From contig WOAB01000124.1 of assembly GCA_027886185.1 (NCBI GenBank), positions 2,914,001 to 2,978,000 on the forward strand: a DNA stretch of 64,000 nt. The letters are read 5' to 3'. A model generated the notes under the pieces. It saw only the letters and a program-made list of their open reading frames with translations. It had not been told where the DNA came from and did no database searches. Of this stretch, positions 1 to 11,248 are shown in pieces; the first letter of the stretch is position 1, and every line of letters begins with the position of its first letter. Source of the stretch: Rheum nobile. Its lineage: Eukaryota > Streptophyta > Magnoliopsida > Caryophyllales > Polygonaceae. Made by a program: the position numbers and the translations under genes.

Positions 1-307
1 ACCCCTGGCAGCGTCGGACTCCTTGGCGGCGGAGGCGGAGGGCGTCGGCGGAGGCGGTGAGGAGCAATGCTCGGTCGGAGCGGGGGCTCGGTCGGAGCGG
101 GGGCTCGGTCGGAGCATTTGATTTGAGGCCCGGCTCGTCTCCGGTGGGTGGTTGCCATGGAACCCATTTAGGGCCGGCTCTCAGAAGGGAGCGTTTTTTT
201 ACTCCGTTCCTATTTTGGCTTCGATTTTTTTATTAATGCGTCCAGCTACCTTTAATTACTACTCCACCCGCCGGAGTGGGGGACTAGCTCATTCCTAGTT
301 AGAGGAA
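1..307. other. GC-rich flank outside the Helitron
   Basis: No gene recognised. The first 120 bases are rich in GGCGGAGGCGG-like triplets and hold about three head-to-tail copies of a 17-bp unit, GGTCGGAGCGGGGGCTC, at about 84-120. The rest is unremarkable and ends at the putative Helitron junction (A at 307). It could be the edge of a gene or of another transposon lying mostly outside the window. Confidence 0.4.
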
Positions 308-2335
308 CTAGTGTAGTACCCGTGTCTTGTACGGGATCTGTTTATTTTTCTTATATTTATACAAATAGTATATTAGTATTATATATTTAATTGATATAGA
401 AATATACAGTTGATGACTGTTTTAGAAGTAGATAAATTCTTATATAAAAAATGACTAACTGAATAAAAATATTAAATATATTAAAAAATTACATAAAGAG
501 AGGCGAAACTCTCTATAACTTTATTAATAGTAAAAATTGGCTAAGTAGTTTTTGAAACAGGATAGCCACATCCCTAACATAAATACTACTAAAACGATAA
601 AGCATAATCAAAATGTTCATCTAATACATGAAATGAAACCCTAAACATAAAATCTCGTAAGATGTTCAAAATTGCTACAACTTATGAAAAACTTCATTGT
701 ATACTACATTGGTTGTAGTATCCACATTCTATTATGTCGGGTTAAATCGTCCATAACACAATCACTCGAAAATATGAGATATTTTCAAAATAAAATAAAT
801 AAATATACATACTAATCATTTATTAATACTATAAACATATATAAACATATGTAAATACTTAATAGACTTTTTCAAAATTAAATAAATAAATGCACATACT
901 AATTATTTAGTTTAATATTATAAAAATATAATAAATATATGTAAATTTCAATGGACTTATGGGCCCAAAGTATAGGCTGTCAAATTTAGCTAATACTTCG
1001 AATTGAGTGAATGGGCTTATAGGCCCAATTACACAATTTTAGGAAGTTTTACAAATCAAGGCCAAGTAACATTAGCCGATTTGTGTAATAACACTTTTAT
1101 TTTATATTAAAAAAATCTAAAAAGCGAAATCAACCCATAGCAACATAGTATAATTTCATATCTCTTTCATTCTTTTATTTATTGGGGTTTAAGTCTAAAA
1201 TATGTTCTTCACATTTGATCTTGGTTTAGTACATATATATTAGATTATAATGGGTGTAATCTTAAATAATAGAGTGTTATTATATGAAACGGGGTGGACT
1301 ATATGTATCTTTTTATTAAAATGTATTTCTTGGATCAAGTATTTGTTTGAATTTTAGAGAAATTTGTTCTTAATAACATGTTATAGAAAAATTGTTCAGT
1401 TTTTGAAAGTTGAAAATATATTGAATGTAAAGTTTTTGAAAGTTGAAAATATTTTTTAAAAAGAACAAAATTTATTCATATTAGTTTTATATAATTTCAT
1501 GGAGTTTTTTGGTATATTTATATATATAAACTAAAATAAATTAATTAATGGGCTTATTGGTCCATTACATGATTAATAATACTAATGAGCTTGATAAATT
1601 GTAATGTGGTTATAAGCCCAAATACAAATTTCACAAATTTGCATTTGCGGCCCAACATGTATAATAAAATTTAATACAACCGACTATATTTTTTTATATT
1701 TATATATATAACTAAAATTAATTAACCAATGGGCTTATTGGTCTATTACATGATTAATAATATTAATGAGCCTGAAAAACTGTAATGTGCTTATAGGCCC
1801 AAATACAAAATTCACACATTTTCATTTTCGGCGCAATATGTATAATAAAATTTAATACAACCGACTAATTTTTTTTATTATATTTATTTTGATAGAAAAA
1901 TAGAATTAGTACTATTGGCCCATTAAATGTTCAAAATATTAATGAGACTCATAATCGTTAATGGGCTTATACAACCGACTTAATTTCGTTCATAACACAA
2001 TCACTGAAAAATATGTATATATAATCAATTTAGTACATCCGACTTAATTTGGTTCATAACACAATCACTGGAAAATCAGATATATAATCAAAATAAAATA
2101 AATACATATACATAATAATAATGTATTTTAATATAATAAAAAAATATATAGACATATGTAAATACTTAATACATTTATGCAAAAGAATAAAAAATATATG
2201 TACATACTAAATATTTATTTTAATATTATAAAATTATAATAAATCTTTTTAAATACTAATTGGACTTATGGACCCAAATTAAATTTGTAAAGCCCGCTAA
2301 ATGTAGTTGCATCACTTGCATGTTCGAATTGTTTG

Positions 2336-3200
2336 ATGGGCTTACCGGCCCAGGTCCATCAATTTCAGCAGCTCAGTCCAAGAACTCCACCCCTCTACTT
2401 GGATGAACCTAAACCCTAACTCATTTCACACTTTCAACTTTCCCATTTTTCGTTCTCTCTCTCTCTCACCGATTCAACTTTCCCAATTTTCTTTCTTTTT
2501 CAACACTTGCAGATCCATGACGGTGGTGAGAAACAGTCGCTGGTTTCTCTTTCCTTTTCAATACTTTCACATCAATAAAAATTCCTTTGCCATATCTAGA
2601 TCCGTAAACTTGGATCTCATTTTTTTTTTAAAAACCATTTGATGAGAAGCTCTAGATCCTACCACCACCACACAAAAAATCGTTCTCTTTAAGATCCAAG
2701 GCAGTTCTCTTTCAGATCCAAAAAATAGTTTTTATTTTGATCTTTAAGCTGCAAAGGCGACCATCGGGGTTGGTGAGAAGATACATGCAAGTGCTACTGA
2801 AGAGTAACCTAAACCCTAATTTTCTGGAAGAAAGAGGTTATGGCGCGGTCCAACGGATTGTTTCCCCTGATGGCCAGTTGATGAAAGAGGTAATGGCCGT
2901 TCTATCTCTTTGTCTCTCTATATCTATGTCTTTGTATGTGTCTCTCTGTCTCTATCTATATATCTTTATCTACACTTTTTGGTGATTTGCGTTTGAATAG
3001 AACATAAAACAATAATCAGATAGATTTTGGATTTAAAACGGGATTAATAATATGTTTTTTGTTGTGGCTCATTATTGTCTCATATGAATGCCTGGTTAGA
3101 TATTTTCTATCTTTGAATGATTTTGGATTAAGTCTGATTTATGTTCTTGCCATGAATCGGTTGAAAGAAGCCGATGTAAAAATTATTTTGTGAAAAAATT
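2336..3200 (+). repeat. Promoter-like module A
   Basis: First of three diverged copies of one segment. In order: a TGGGCTTACCGGCCCA site II pair, a telo-box (AAACCCTAA), a CT-rich leader with TTTCGTTCTCTCTC, GATCCA motifs, a second telo-box near 2811, a short CTCTATCT-rich tract, then an AT-rich intron-like tail containing GGATTTAAAACGGGATTA. The order resembles the promoter, 5' leader and first intron of a plant housekeeping gene. A short open frame at 2737-2985 is not recognised and may be a remnant of that gene's start. Confidence 0.45.
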
Positions 3201-3819
3201 GACGTTTCTGTAGGCAAAAATTCTAATTGGCTTATATCCCTATTTAATATTTATTAATTTTAATAAGCCTGATTAATTTAATGGCCTTATAGGCCCAAAT
3301 ACAAATTTCAATTTGCGACCCAACATCTATACTAAAATTTAATAAAATCGATATCCCAAATTTTAATATATTTATATTTATAAATAAATAATAAATTAAT
3401 TAATGGACTTATCGGCCCATTACACGATTAATAATATTAATCAACTTGATAAATTGTAATAGGCTTATAAGCCCAATTACAAAACTCAACCCTATTTGTA
3501 TTTGCGGCCCAAAATTGTATATGTTATAAAAAATTGACAGATATGTAGTCAAAAAATTTTAATGGGCTTATTGGCCCATTTAATACTTAATATTTTTAAT
3601 GAAACTGCACAAATTTAATGGTCTTATATTGTGGCCCAATAGTTCTAATAAAATGTAATACAATCGACTAATTTATTTTTAATATATATTTCTAAACCAA
3701 TCCTAAAATTGATTACTGGGCTTATTGGCCCATATTATGTTTAAATACTAAATGGACTTATGGGCCTAAACCCTATTTGTATAGCTCATCAAATGTAACT
3801 GGAAAATCGAATTGCTTTA

Positions 3820-4860
3820 ATGGGCTTATAGGCCCAGTTATAACGAAAAAACGTAATCCAGGTAGAAGCCCAATTAAATGGACTTATGGGCCTAAACCCT
3901 ATTCTGTATTTAGAATATATTGAATTAAAAACAAATAAAGAATTTTACATTTCCAGATCCATCTACGGTAACCCTATCTCATTTCATTTCTTGCTTTTGC
4001 GTTTAGCGTTCTCTCTCTCCTTATCTGCGACATTTCAATCTTCAACATTTCTAGATCCATCTTCGACGTTTGTCTTTCTCTTTCTATATTCCAACCTTCT
4101 ATGTCGCCTTTCTCTTTACTTGATTCAACCTTCTCATTTTCGCCGTTTGTCTTTCTCCTTTTTCAAAACGTTCAGATCCAAAACAAAGTCGTATGAAGAG
4201 ATGCGTTTACATATCTAATTTTTTTGTACACTTTTTTGTCTTTGAGGGTTAAGCGAATAACTATTCCTACCACCGCTAGAAGATCTAGAACCCACCACCG
4301 ACAGAAGAAGATCGTCTTGGAGGGTTAAGAGAATAGTGATTCCAACCACCGCCAAAAGATCTAGGTCCCACCATCGGCAGACGAAGATCTAGAGTTGTGA
4401 CGCTTCGTCTTGATTTATCATGCAAAACCACACGGTCAGTTCCTCTTTATCTCTATCTCCTTGTCTCTCTATATCTCTATCTTTATATCTCTATGTCTCT
4501 ATCTGTATATATGTTTAGCTCCATTTTGGCGATTTACGTTAGAATAAAAAAGGAAACATTAATCAGGTAGATTTTGGATTTAAAACGGGATTAGTAATTT
4601 GTTTTTTAGGGTTCATTACTACTTGATATGAATAAAAAGCAATGATTTTGTATGAATCGTTTTCTTATGGTTCATTGACTTTATAGTTTATAAATGAAAA
4701 TTTTTGCTTGATTAATTTTAGCAGAGTATGAATGCTTGGTTAGATCTTTTCTTTCGTTGAATGTTTTTGGATTAAGTCTGACTTCTGTTCTTGCCATGAC
4801 TTGATTGAAAGAAACATATTGAAAAATTGCTTTGTGAAAAAAATGACATTTCTGTAGCCT
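3820..4860 (+). repeat. Promoter-like module B
   Basis: Second diverged copy of the module at 2336-3200. It has site II pairs at 3820 and 3878, the telo-box-like CCTAAACCCTA, a CT-rich leader (4005-4160), repeated GATCTAG/CCACCACCG motifs (4260-4390), a CTCTATCT tract (about 4440-4510), then the same AT-rich tail with GGATTTAAAACGGGATTA and TGGATTAAGTCTGA. No open frame of a recognisable protein follows. Confidence 0.45.
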
Positions 4861-5400
4861 AAAGTATTAATCGGCTTATTGGCCCATTTGTTAATGGGCT
4901 TATAGACCCAATTACAAAATTCACAAATTTGTAGTTGCAACCCAAATTAGTATTTTTGAAAGTTTTTGACATATTTGTACTCTTAACTTTTAATGGGCTT
5001 AATGGCCAATTTAATGCTTAGTACTTTTGATGACAATGCTAAAATTTAATGAAACTAGAAATCAAAGCATCTATGTAGTGTCACGATATACAAAATAAGT
5101 TTGTAATACATGGATCGTTGTTCTGTTTTTTTATGTTAGACATATAATATTTGATATTTATTTAAATGTAAGTATGCTAGGTATAAAATGTTATTTGATA
5201 TTTATTTAAATGTAACTGAGCTGCTAACAAAAAAAGTCATATGGATGTATTCCAAGGGTTTCTACCTATACTTAGTTGCTACTTGTTACTACTCCTCAAC
5301 CCTTTCCTAATCCCTTTCTACTCCTTTACTAAAGTATGACCAAAGTCGTAATTTGGAGTAACCTAAGCCTGTATAATATAAGGGTAAAAGATTTAACGAA
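4861..5400. other. AT-rich stretch with site II pairs, no gene
   Basis: Contains further TGGGCTTA...GCCCA-type motifs at about 4873, 4900 and 4992, and a duplicated AT-rich phrase around 5145-5215. No coding signal seen. Confidence 0.4.
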
Positions 5401-5545
5401 ATGATGCATTGCCAATAGAGAGTAGCCAATGTAAGGAACCCACTTCATCCGACACAAAAACGTTATAGGCTTCTTCAACCGATTTTCCATCCTCGATCAT
5501 TCAATAACGGAGCATGGGTACGCCTTTCACCCATACGTGAACCTG
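5401..5545 (-). pseudogene. Coding-like fragment, unrecognised
   Basis: On the minus strand this reads as one frame with a single internal stop, giving peptides such as GLQVHVWVKGVPMLRY and EDGKSVEEAYNVFVSDE. The composition looks like coding sequence, but I cannot assign a family. It lies inside the Helitron and in its orientation, so it may be another carried exon. No splice sites were established. Confidence 0.3.
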
Positions 5546-6146
5546 AAGACCGTTCATGACCCTTTGTCCCCGAGCTCACTAACTGGGTCTTATGATGAGC
5601 TGCTTTCGGTGATTCCTTCTGGTGCTACCAATGTCTTTCTTCTGGCCTCTGCTCTCCATCTCCTTTTTCTTCATCATCCTTCTTTCTTCCTCTGTCTCAA
5701 CCCTGCTTCCTGGAGGCCCATTTGATCTATTTGTAGGTACAGGGGGATTATGATGCTTAGAAAAAGCATGGTGATCACCTTCTCTACTTACCCTTCTGTC
5801 TCGATCTCTTTCTCTATCTCGGTCCCTGTTTTGTTAATTCAAACAGTTATGTTTCAGTACTAAGTGCTTATTCATCCCCCCTTCATCTAGGTAGCTAAAG
5901 TTTCACCTAATATTACTAATTAATGAAGCAACTTTCAAAGGGATTAATTTTGGTTGTCTCATAATTGTTTTGCCACAGATCTAACACCTCGAGATAATAT
6001 ATGCTAATGCTTGGTGATCAATCTCAATGCTGTATGATTCATAAGATGTCAAAATAATATCTCGAGTAGCATGCTTTTTTTATGATGAATGCTAAATAGG
6101 TAGACACTACAAATCAAAGACTGTAATCCAAGCAAGAGTATAATAC

Positions 6147-6248
6147 CCTGTAATAAGATTGGTAGATGACTGGGATGTAGAGATCTCCATTGCCTCCAAA
6201 TTCGGACATGAAAATGCAATGCAAGCCATCATAGTGGCATCTAGATCA
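6147..6248 (-). pseudogene. Exon resembling a plant F-box/LRR protein
   Basis: The exon is bounded by a good acceptor (TTCTTCCAG before 6248) and donor (GG/GTATTA after 6147). It encodes 34 residues including DATMMACIAFSCPNLEAMEI, where CPNLE is the typical leucine-rich-repeat turn of plant F-box/LRR proteins. An FBL17-like origin is my best guess, from memory of the family and unproven. It sits 210 bp beyond the last Aux/IAA exon, on the same strand and inside the Helitron. The phase allows direct splicing from the Aux/IAA donor at 6458: the junction codon becomes AAT and the frame stays open through this exon. Confidence 0.5.
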
Positions 6249-6458
6249 CTGGAAGAAGGAAAAAAACATCATACTAAGTGAATTGTGAGATCAGTGAAAA
6301 AGATGAGTTGTTTGTTTACTTTACTGGAAACTAAAGATATCTTCATCTCAATCTAATATAGTTCAACTCCCTCCACCCCTTACAAATATAACTCACAAAG
6401 ATGTGCAGGTCCTGTAGAAAATCATTATAAAAAAACTGAGAGTAATGAAAATGCTTAC

Positions 6459-7250
6459 TTCCAAGGAACATCTCCAACCATCATCCAATCTCCATCCTTA
6501 TCTTCATAAGTGGGTACGTATTCGGATCCATTTACCAGATCCATTAACTTTCCATCATTGAAATAGTTACCTAAACACAAACTACACAAACCATTACTAA
6601 CCCTATAAACAGATAGTATCAAATAGCTTTTTGAAAATGAAATAGGATTTGATTGGAATTTGGAAACATACGAATGGTGAATGAAGAGAACAAATCTTCC
6701 AAATCCTTGAGGAGTTGTTGGTAGATGTTGTACATCTCGAGATCTACTTTCCTCAGATATGGAGCTTCGTCCACCGCCACCTTCACATACTTGCAAACTC
6801 CGATTGATTTCATGGTGTTCTTCCTCGACGCCCTCACCGGCGTCCACCCCACTAATTGTGCCCTAAATCATTAATCCGGTGAGTCCAAAATCACTACCAC
6901 ATCTAAAATTTCTTAAATTGCTGATTTTTTTTGCAGAAATACTGAAGAGATAATCGAACGGAAATTGAAGAAATTCAGGTTTGATTGAGCAATTGGAGGC
7001 TTGTGAGCTAACGAATTGAATCCCTAACTGATGTGATTTCAGAAATTGCGAAGGAATCATTTCGTACTTACTTGGCGTTTGGGGGCTTGAGAGCAGAGGA
7101 AGCCTCTTCCTCTTCTTCTGAATCGCCACCAGAAAACTTCTGGCGGCCGGAGAGGTTCAAATCGCAAGGACTTCTTGCAGTTGTATCCTCATAATTTTGA
7201 TGTTTATGTGTGTAGGTGGGAGAACTGAGGTGAAGAGGAGTGGGTTGCAT
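6459..7250 (-). pseudogene. Partial Aux/IAA auxin-response repressor, altered degron
   Basis: Three exons: 7250-7072, 6862-6672 and 6570-6459, all with GT/AG borders and matching phase. Aux/IAA proteins repress ARF factors in the nucleus and are degraded through TIR1/AFB when auxin docks on GWPPV. Seen: domain II KAQLVGWTPVRASRKN (residues about 60-75), domain III VAVDEAPYLRKVDLEMY (about 88-104), domain IV PTYEDKDGDWMMVGDVPW near the end. Odd points: the first degron proline is Thr (ACG for CCG). Domain I is only the weak CDLNLSG, aligning to ELRLGLPG, so the LxLxL EAR motif is reduced. The usual last exon (MF..SCKRLRIMK) is missing; reading past 6459 into the next nearby acceptor stops after a few codons. 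A TATAAAA box lies only about 10 bp before the first ATG, so the true 5' end is uncertain. Probably a captured fragment. Confidence 0.75.
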
Positions 7251-7613
7251 GGTGAACTTTTATAGGTGGAGATGAGGGATGATAGAATGTTAATATTTAA
7301 TGTGGGGGTCTTTAAATTTCAGACTTTTCGATTGACTTCTCTAATTGAAACTCCATTAGAACTCTTCATTTCTGCATAAGGTGTAATTTATGGTTATATT
7401 TTTATTAGACTATTCAATTCAATTAAAACAGGAATATGAAGGTACTCTACGTTTTTTTGTATGAGTCTGTTCAATTTTCAGCAGGCCCATCCTTTTGAGC
7501 TGGTGTGTAGAATTTGGGCCTTTTTGTGGGTATTTTCAATTAGTAATGTGGAATTTGGGCCTCACAACAGCTTCAATTGCAATCATGTACACTCAAACAA
7601 ATTTTATGGGCCC

Positions 7614-7847
7614 AAGGCCCAAAATGCTAATTACAAAGTCAGGCATGCTTAAGCTTTAAGTTTAAGTGTTTGGAGGAGGACATTAAATTGGCAAGGAAGC
7701 CAACTTTTAAATATTAAGTGCAACCGTAATAGCTATTGTAATTCAACTAGGCCCAAAATACTAATTACAAAGTCAGGCCTGCTTAAGCTTTAAGTTTAAG
7801 TGTTTGGAGGAGGACATTAAATTGGCAAGGAAGCCAACTTTTAAATA
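7614..7847. repeat. Tandem duplication, about 100-bp units
   Basis: Two near-identical copies at about 7614-7716 and 7748-7847 share GGCCCAAAATGCTAATTACA, the TTTAAGTGTTTGGAGGAGG phrase and AAGGAAGCCAACTTTTAAAT. They are separated by about 30 bp. No coding potential. Confidence 0.8.
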
Positions 7848-8019
7848 TATATTGATGATTATTTTGGCCTTTTAGGCCCAAAAGTAAACATGTAATGGGC
7901 TTCTTGGCCCATTACATGTTTATTAATATTAATGACACTGGTCAAATTAAATGGACTTATAGGCCCAAGTACAAAAGAACTGGAAATGAAATAGAAGCAC
8001 ACTTACAATTGGTTTAATG

Positions 8020-8470
8020 GGCTTCAAATTGGTTTATGTAATTAGAAGGTATTTGTATTTAAAAAAAAAAAAAAAAAACTAAAGGTTCCAGATACATCTA
8101 TAAATGCGTAAACCCATTCACTTCTCATTCTTTCATTTTTGCCGTTTTGCTTTCTCTCTCTCTCCTTTTATGTGACGCTTGAAGCTTCAAAATTTCTTTC
8201 CTTTTCAACAATATAGATCCATGGAGATTTCTATTTACAGCTTCAGACTTCATCGTTTCTATTTCTCTCTCTATATATATCCAGACTAACACTTTCTCTT
8301 TCCTTGGTCTTCATCAGATCCACCACCGAGGGGTTTCACATCCAAAAAAAAGAAGTTCTTAACTTTCTATTTAACATGCAAAGACAAAACCGCGGTTGAT
8401 GAGGAGATTTAGAGGTTGATTAGGAGATCTTGAAGGAGGTTCTTGAGTGGTGGATAGTTGTCTAGATATG

Positions 8471-8560
<90 letters not shown>

Positions 8561-8850
8561 ACCTCTTTCGTCTGAAATGCTCTACCCCTATTGAATAATA
8601 TTGTTCTTTTGTCATTCATTATTGTCTGTATGAATCAAAACAATGATTTTATATGAATCGTTCTCTTCTGGTTCATTGATTTTGGAGTTTAAAAATATTA
8701 TAATTTGACATAGATTATTTTAGAAAGAAAGTAAGCATGTTTGCTTACATATGTTTCTTTCTTTGATTTTTTTTGGTTTAAGTCTGATATCTGTTCTTGG
8801 CATGAATTGATTAAAAGAAGACAAATGAAAATTTTATCTATTTCAAAAAT
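8020..8850 (+). repeat. Promoter-like module C
   Basis: Third diverged copy of the module seen at 2336 and 3820: a TGGGCTTC motif, a run of 17-18 A, a CT-rich leader with TTTTGCCGTTTTGC, AGATCCATGG, GATCCACCACC, then a tail with GATTTTATATGAATCGTTCT and GGTTTAAGTCTGATATCTGT. It differs by a long (CT)n expansion at 8474-8555. Confidence 0.45.
8474..8555. repeat. (CT)41 microsatellite
   Basis: Uninterrupted CT dinucleotide run of about 82 bp inside promoter-like module C. The other two modules have only short CTCTATCT tracts at the same place. Confidence 0.95.
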
Positions 8851-9298
8851 TTATATTTATGTGCTCAGTCACTTTAAATGGACTTATTGTCCCATGTAAT
8901 GTTTAATAATATATCAATGAGCTTGATAAAATTTAATGGGCTTAGAGGCCCAAATACATAATTCATAACTTTGTATCTGTAGCCCAATATGTATAATAAC
9001 ATATAATCTGTTATGTCATTTGACCTTAGGTTTTTTTACAGATAGTTCTTTAGTTAGCATTTTGCTAATTAGGGTTAATTGCTTAAATTTATTCGTTTGT
9101 GTATATTAAGTAAATAAATTAAACTTTTTTTTTCATATACTACACATCTGGGGAGCTTGATGTGTAAAGCCTTGCTTGATACCCAAGGAATAAGCATCTC
9201 ATGCTTCTACTGTAAGTACATACAACACATTCTATACTCCATTTGTGAAATGACTTTGCATGTTTCTAAGTCTTGTTATTACATTTTTATACGGCTTA

Positions 9299-9505
9299 TC
9301 CCTAAACCCTAAATCTCACTCCCTAAACCCCTAAACCCTAACCCTAATTTCTAACCTCTAAACCCTAACTTGAAACCCTTACCCTAGACCCTAGCCATAA
9401 CCCTAACCCTAAACCCCAAATCCCACTCCCCACTCCCCAAACCCCTAACCCTAACCCTAAACCCTAACTATAATGCTAACCCTAAACCCTACCATTAAAC
9501 CTTAA
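9299..9505 (+). repeat. Degenerate interstitial telomere-like array
   Basis: About 200 bp of variants of the plant telomere unit CCCTAAA (CCCTAAACCC, ACCCTAA, CCCCTAAACCCTAA) mixed with CACTCCC phrases. It lies inside the Helitron. The interruptions argue for an old or slippage-derived array rather than a recent telomere junction. Confidence 0.85.
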
Positions 9506-10296
9506 ATCGTAAATATTTATAAGTTCTACAATACAATATTCATCTTTGTAATTTATTTCCTCTATCTGATTACATGTGAGCACGAAGAGTACATTGGAAA
9601 TATCAAGTACAAAATGCTCATATTCTGCAAGGTAATCATTCTGGCAAAACAGTTTATATTATTTGTATTAAATATTACTCTAATTACTGATCCCTAAACT
9701 TTTGCCATCATAGGTGTCAAGATATAACCGGAAATCAGATATCTAAAATGTGAAGTTTAGTTTGATAATATTCTAAAAGGTATGCCTTCTGACTTTTTTA
9801 CTTAGCTTATATTTATTTATTCATTCACTTATATTTTAATTACTGACTTTAAAACTTTTTTTATAATAGATTTAAAATTAAAACATCCAAGGTTGCTGGT
9901 TCTGATATGAGGAAATCAAATAGCCACAATTAAATGTTTACTATGTTCAACCTATATAATCAGGTCATGGTTCTCACTCTTGAGATATTACATCAACATA
10001 TCTTAAATTACTTTATATATATAATATGGATCTAACTTATGTATTCTTGTCACAGTAAGCCATGTTGGACCTCATAATGGACTCATTGAACAAATTTTAA
10101 GGATAAACATAAACTTGAAAGAGCTGTAAAGGTATGTTCACTATACTAAGATTTATATTTGCATAGAGTAGTGTAAGTAGTTGATCTACAATAGTTACTT
10201 TCATTAGCTTAGAAGTAAATAATAGGAAATAACTTAGAAGTGCACATGATTTACAACTAATTCATATAAATAAAACAAAATTTATTTAGTTATAAG
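9506..10296. other. AT-rich Helitron interior, no gene seen
   Basis: No reading frame or repeat that I can name. Short exon-like patches are separated by GTATG/AG-like sites near 9780 and 10130, but no protein is recognisable. Confidence 0.3.
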
Positions 10297-10894
10297 CTGT
10301 GAAGCACGGACACGGGACACGAGACACGAAAACGGCAGGACACGGGGAAGCGACAAACCCAAAAAATAGAAAAAACGGACACGGGAATATAAATTGAATT
10401 ATATATCATTTTAAAGCTATTGTAAAGAGGAATCTATTGACATTAATAAGAGATACATATATAATATCCAATGACATAAAAATGGTTAGCATTCTTAACA
10501 ATAAAGAGGTGGGCGCAGGCTGGACGGTGGTGACACTGGTGAGGAGAGACGATTGGTGGTGGTGAGGAGCGACTACTAGTGGGTGGTGAGGAGTGAAGGG
10601 AGTAAAGATTGAAGAGAAGAGCGGCTGGCTGCTCTTAGTTAGGGTTAAAATAAAAAATATAAATTTTTATTTTTATTTTTCACTTATCAAAACACTGCGT
10701 TTTGATGTCCTAGTGTGTCTTGACCGTGTCCAAGACGTGTCTGAAATGTTGACCGTGTGTCTTGACCGTGTCCAAGATGTGTCCGATATGTTGACCGTGT
10801 CTCGACGTGTCTTGGCGCTTCCGAGCCGTGTCCTGGCGCTTCCCGGTGTCTGACACGGGAACGAGCTCGGTGTAGCCGTGTCCGTGCTTCAGAG
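10297..10894. mobile_element. TIR transposon nested in the Helitron
   Basis: Ends are inverted: left CTGTGAAGCACGGACACGG; the reverse complement of the right end begins CTCTGAAGCACGGACACGG. GTTATAAG flanks it directly at 10,289-10,296 and 10,895-10,902 (8 bp; a ninth base differs, A versus G). 598 bp. The interior has many CGTGTC/GACACG repeats. Length and duplication suggest a MULE- or hAT-type non-autonomous element; no transposase is present. Confidence 0.8.
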
Positions 10895-11000
10895 GTTATA
10901 AGTAAATGCTTCAGTTGTAAACTAAATCATACAAGAGAACATAAAATTTATTAATTGTAAGTGAAATAAAATTATAATAATGGGCTAATAATAAAATAGT

Positions 11001-11248
11001 TAGTTATAAGTAAATGCTTCAGTTTCTGCAATTACCGAACCCAAGGAAGAATCTATATAGCATGATCGTATTATTATGAATTGCAAAAACATACCTGCTA
11101 ACTCAAGGAAGAATCGATATTGTTTAGTTATAAGTAAATGCTTCAGTTTCTACAATTACCGAACCCAAGGAAGAATCTATATAGCATGATCGTATTATTA
11201 TGAATTGCAAAAACATACATGCTAACTCAAGGAAGAATCAATATTGTT
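11001..11248. repeat. Tandem duplication, 2 x 124 bp
   Basis: Two head-to-tail copies starting TAGTTATAAGTAAATGCTTC at 11,001 and 11,125, differing at a handful of bases. The unit begins with the same TTATAAGTAAATGCTTCAGT phrase that flanks the nested TIR element at 10,896, so that flank is a third, partial copy. Confidence 0.9.

Noticed and set aside
5537..5725. 62-residue frame starting MNLKTVHDPLSPSS
   Set aside because: No family recognised, no splice support, and the antisense strand reads as the more coding-like one in the adjacent part.
8409..8615. 68-residue frame of alternating Arg-Glu
   Set aside because: Artefact of the (CT)n run.
9299..9505. True chromosome end
   Set aside because: The units are degenerate and flanked on both sides by Helitron sequence; it is interstitial.
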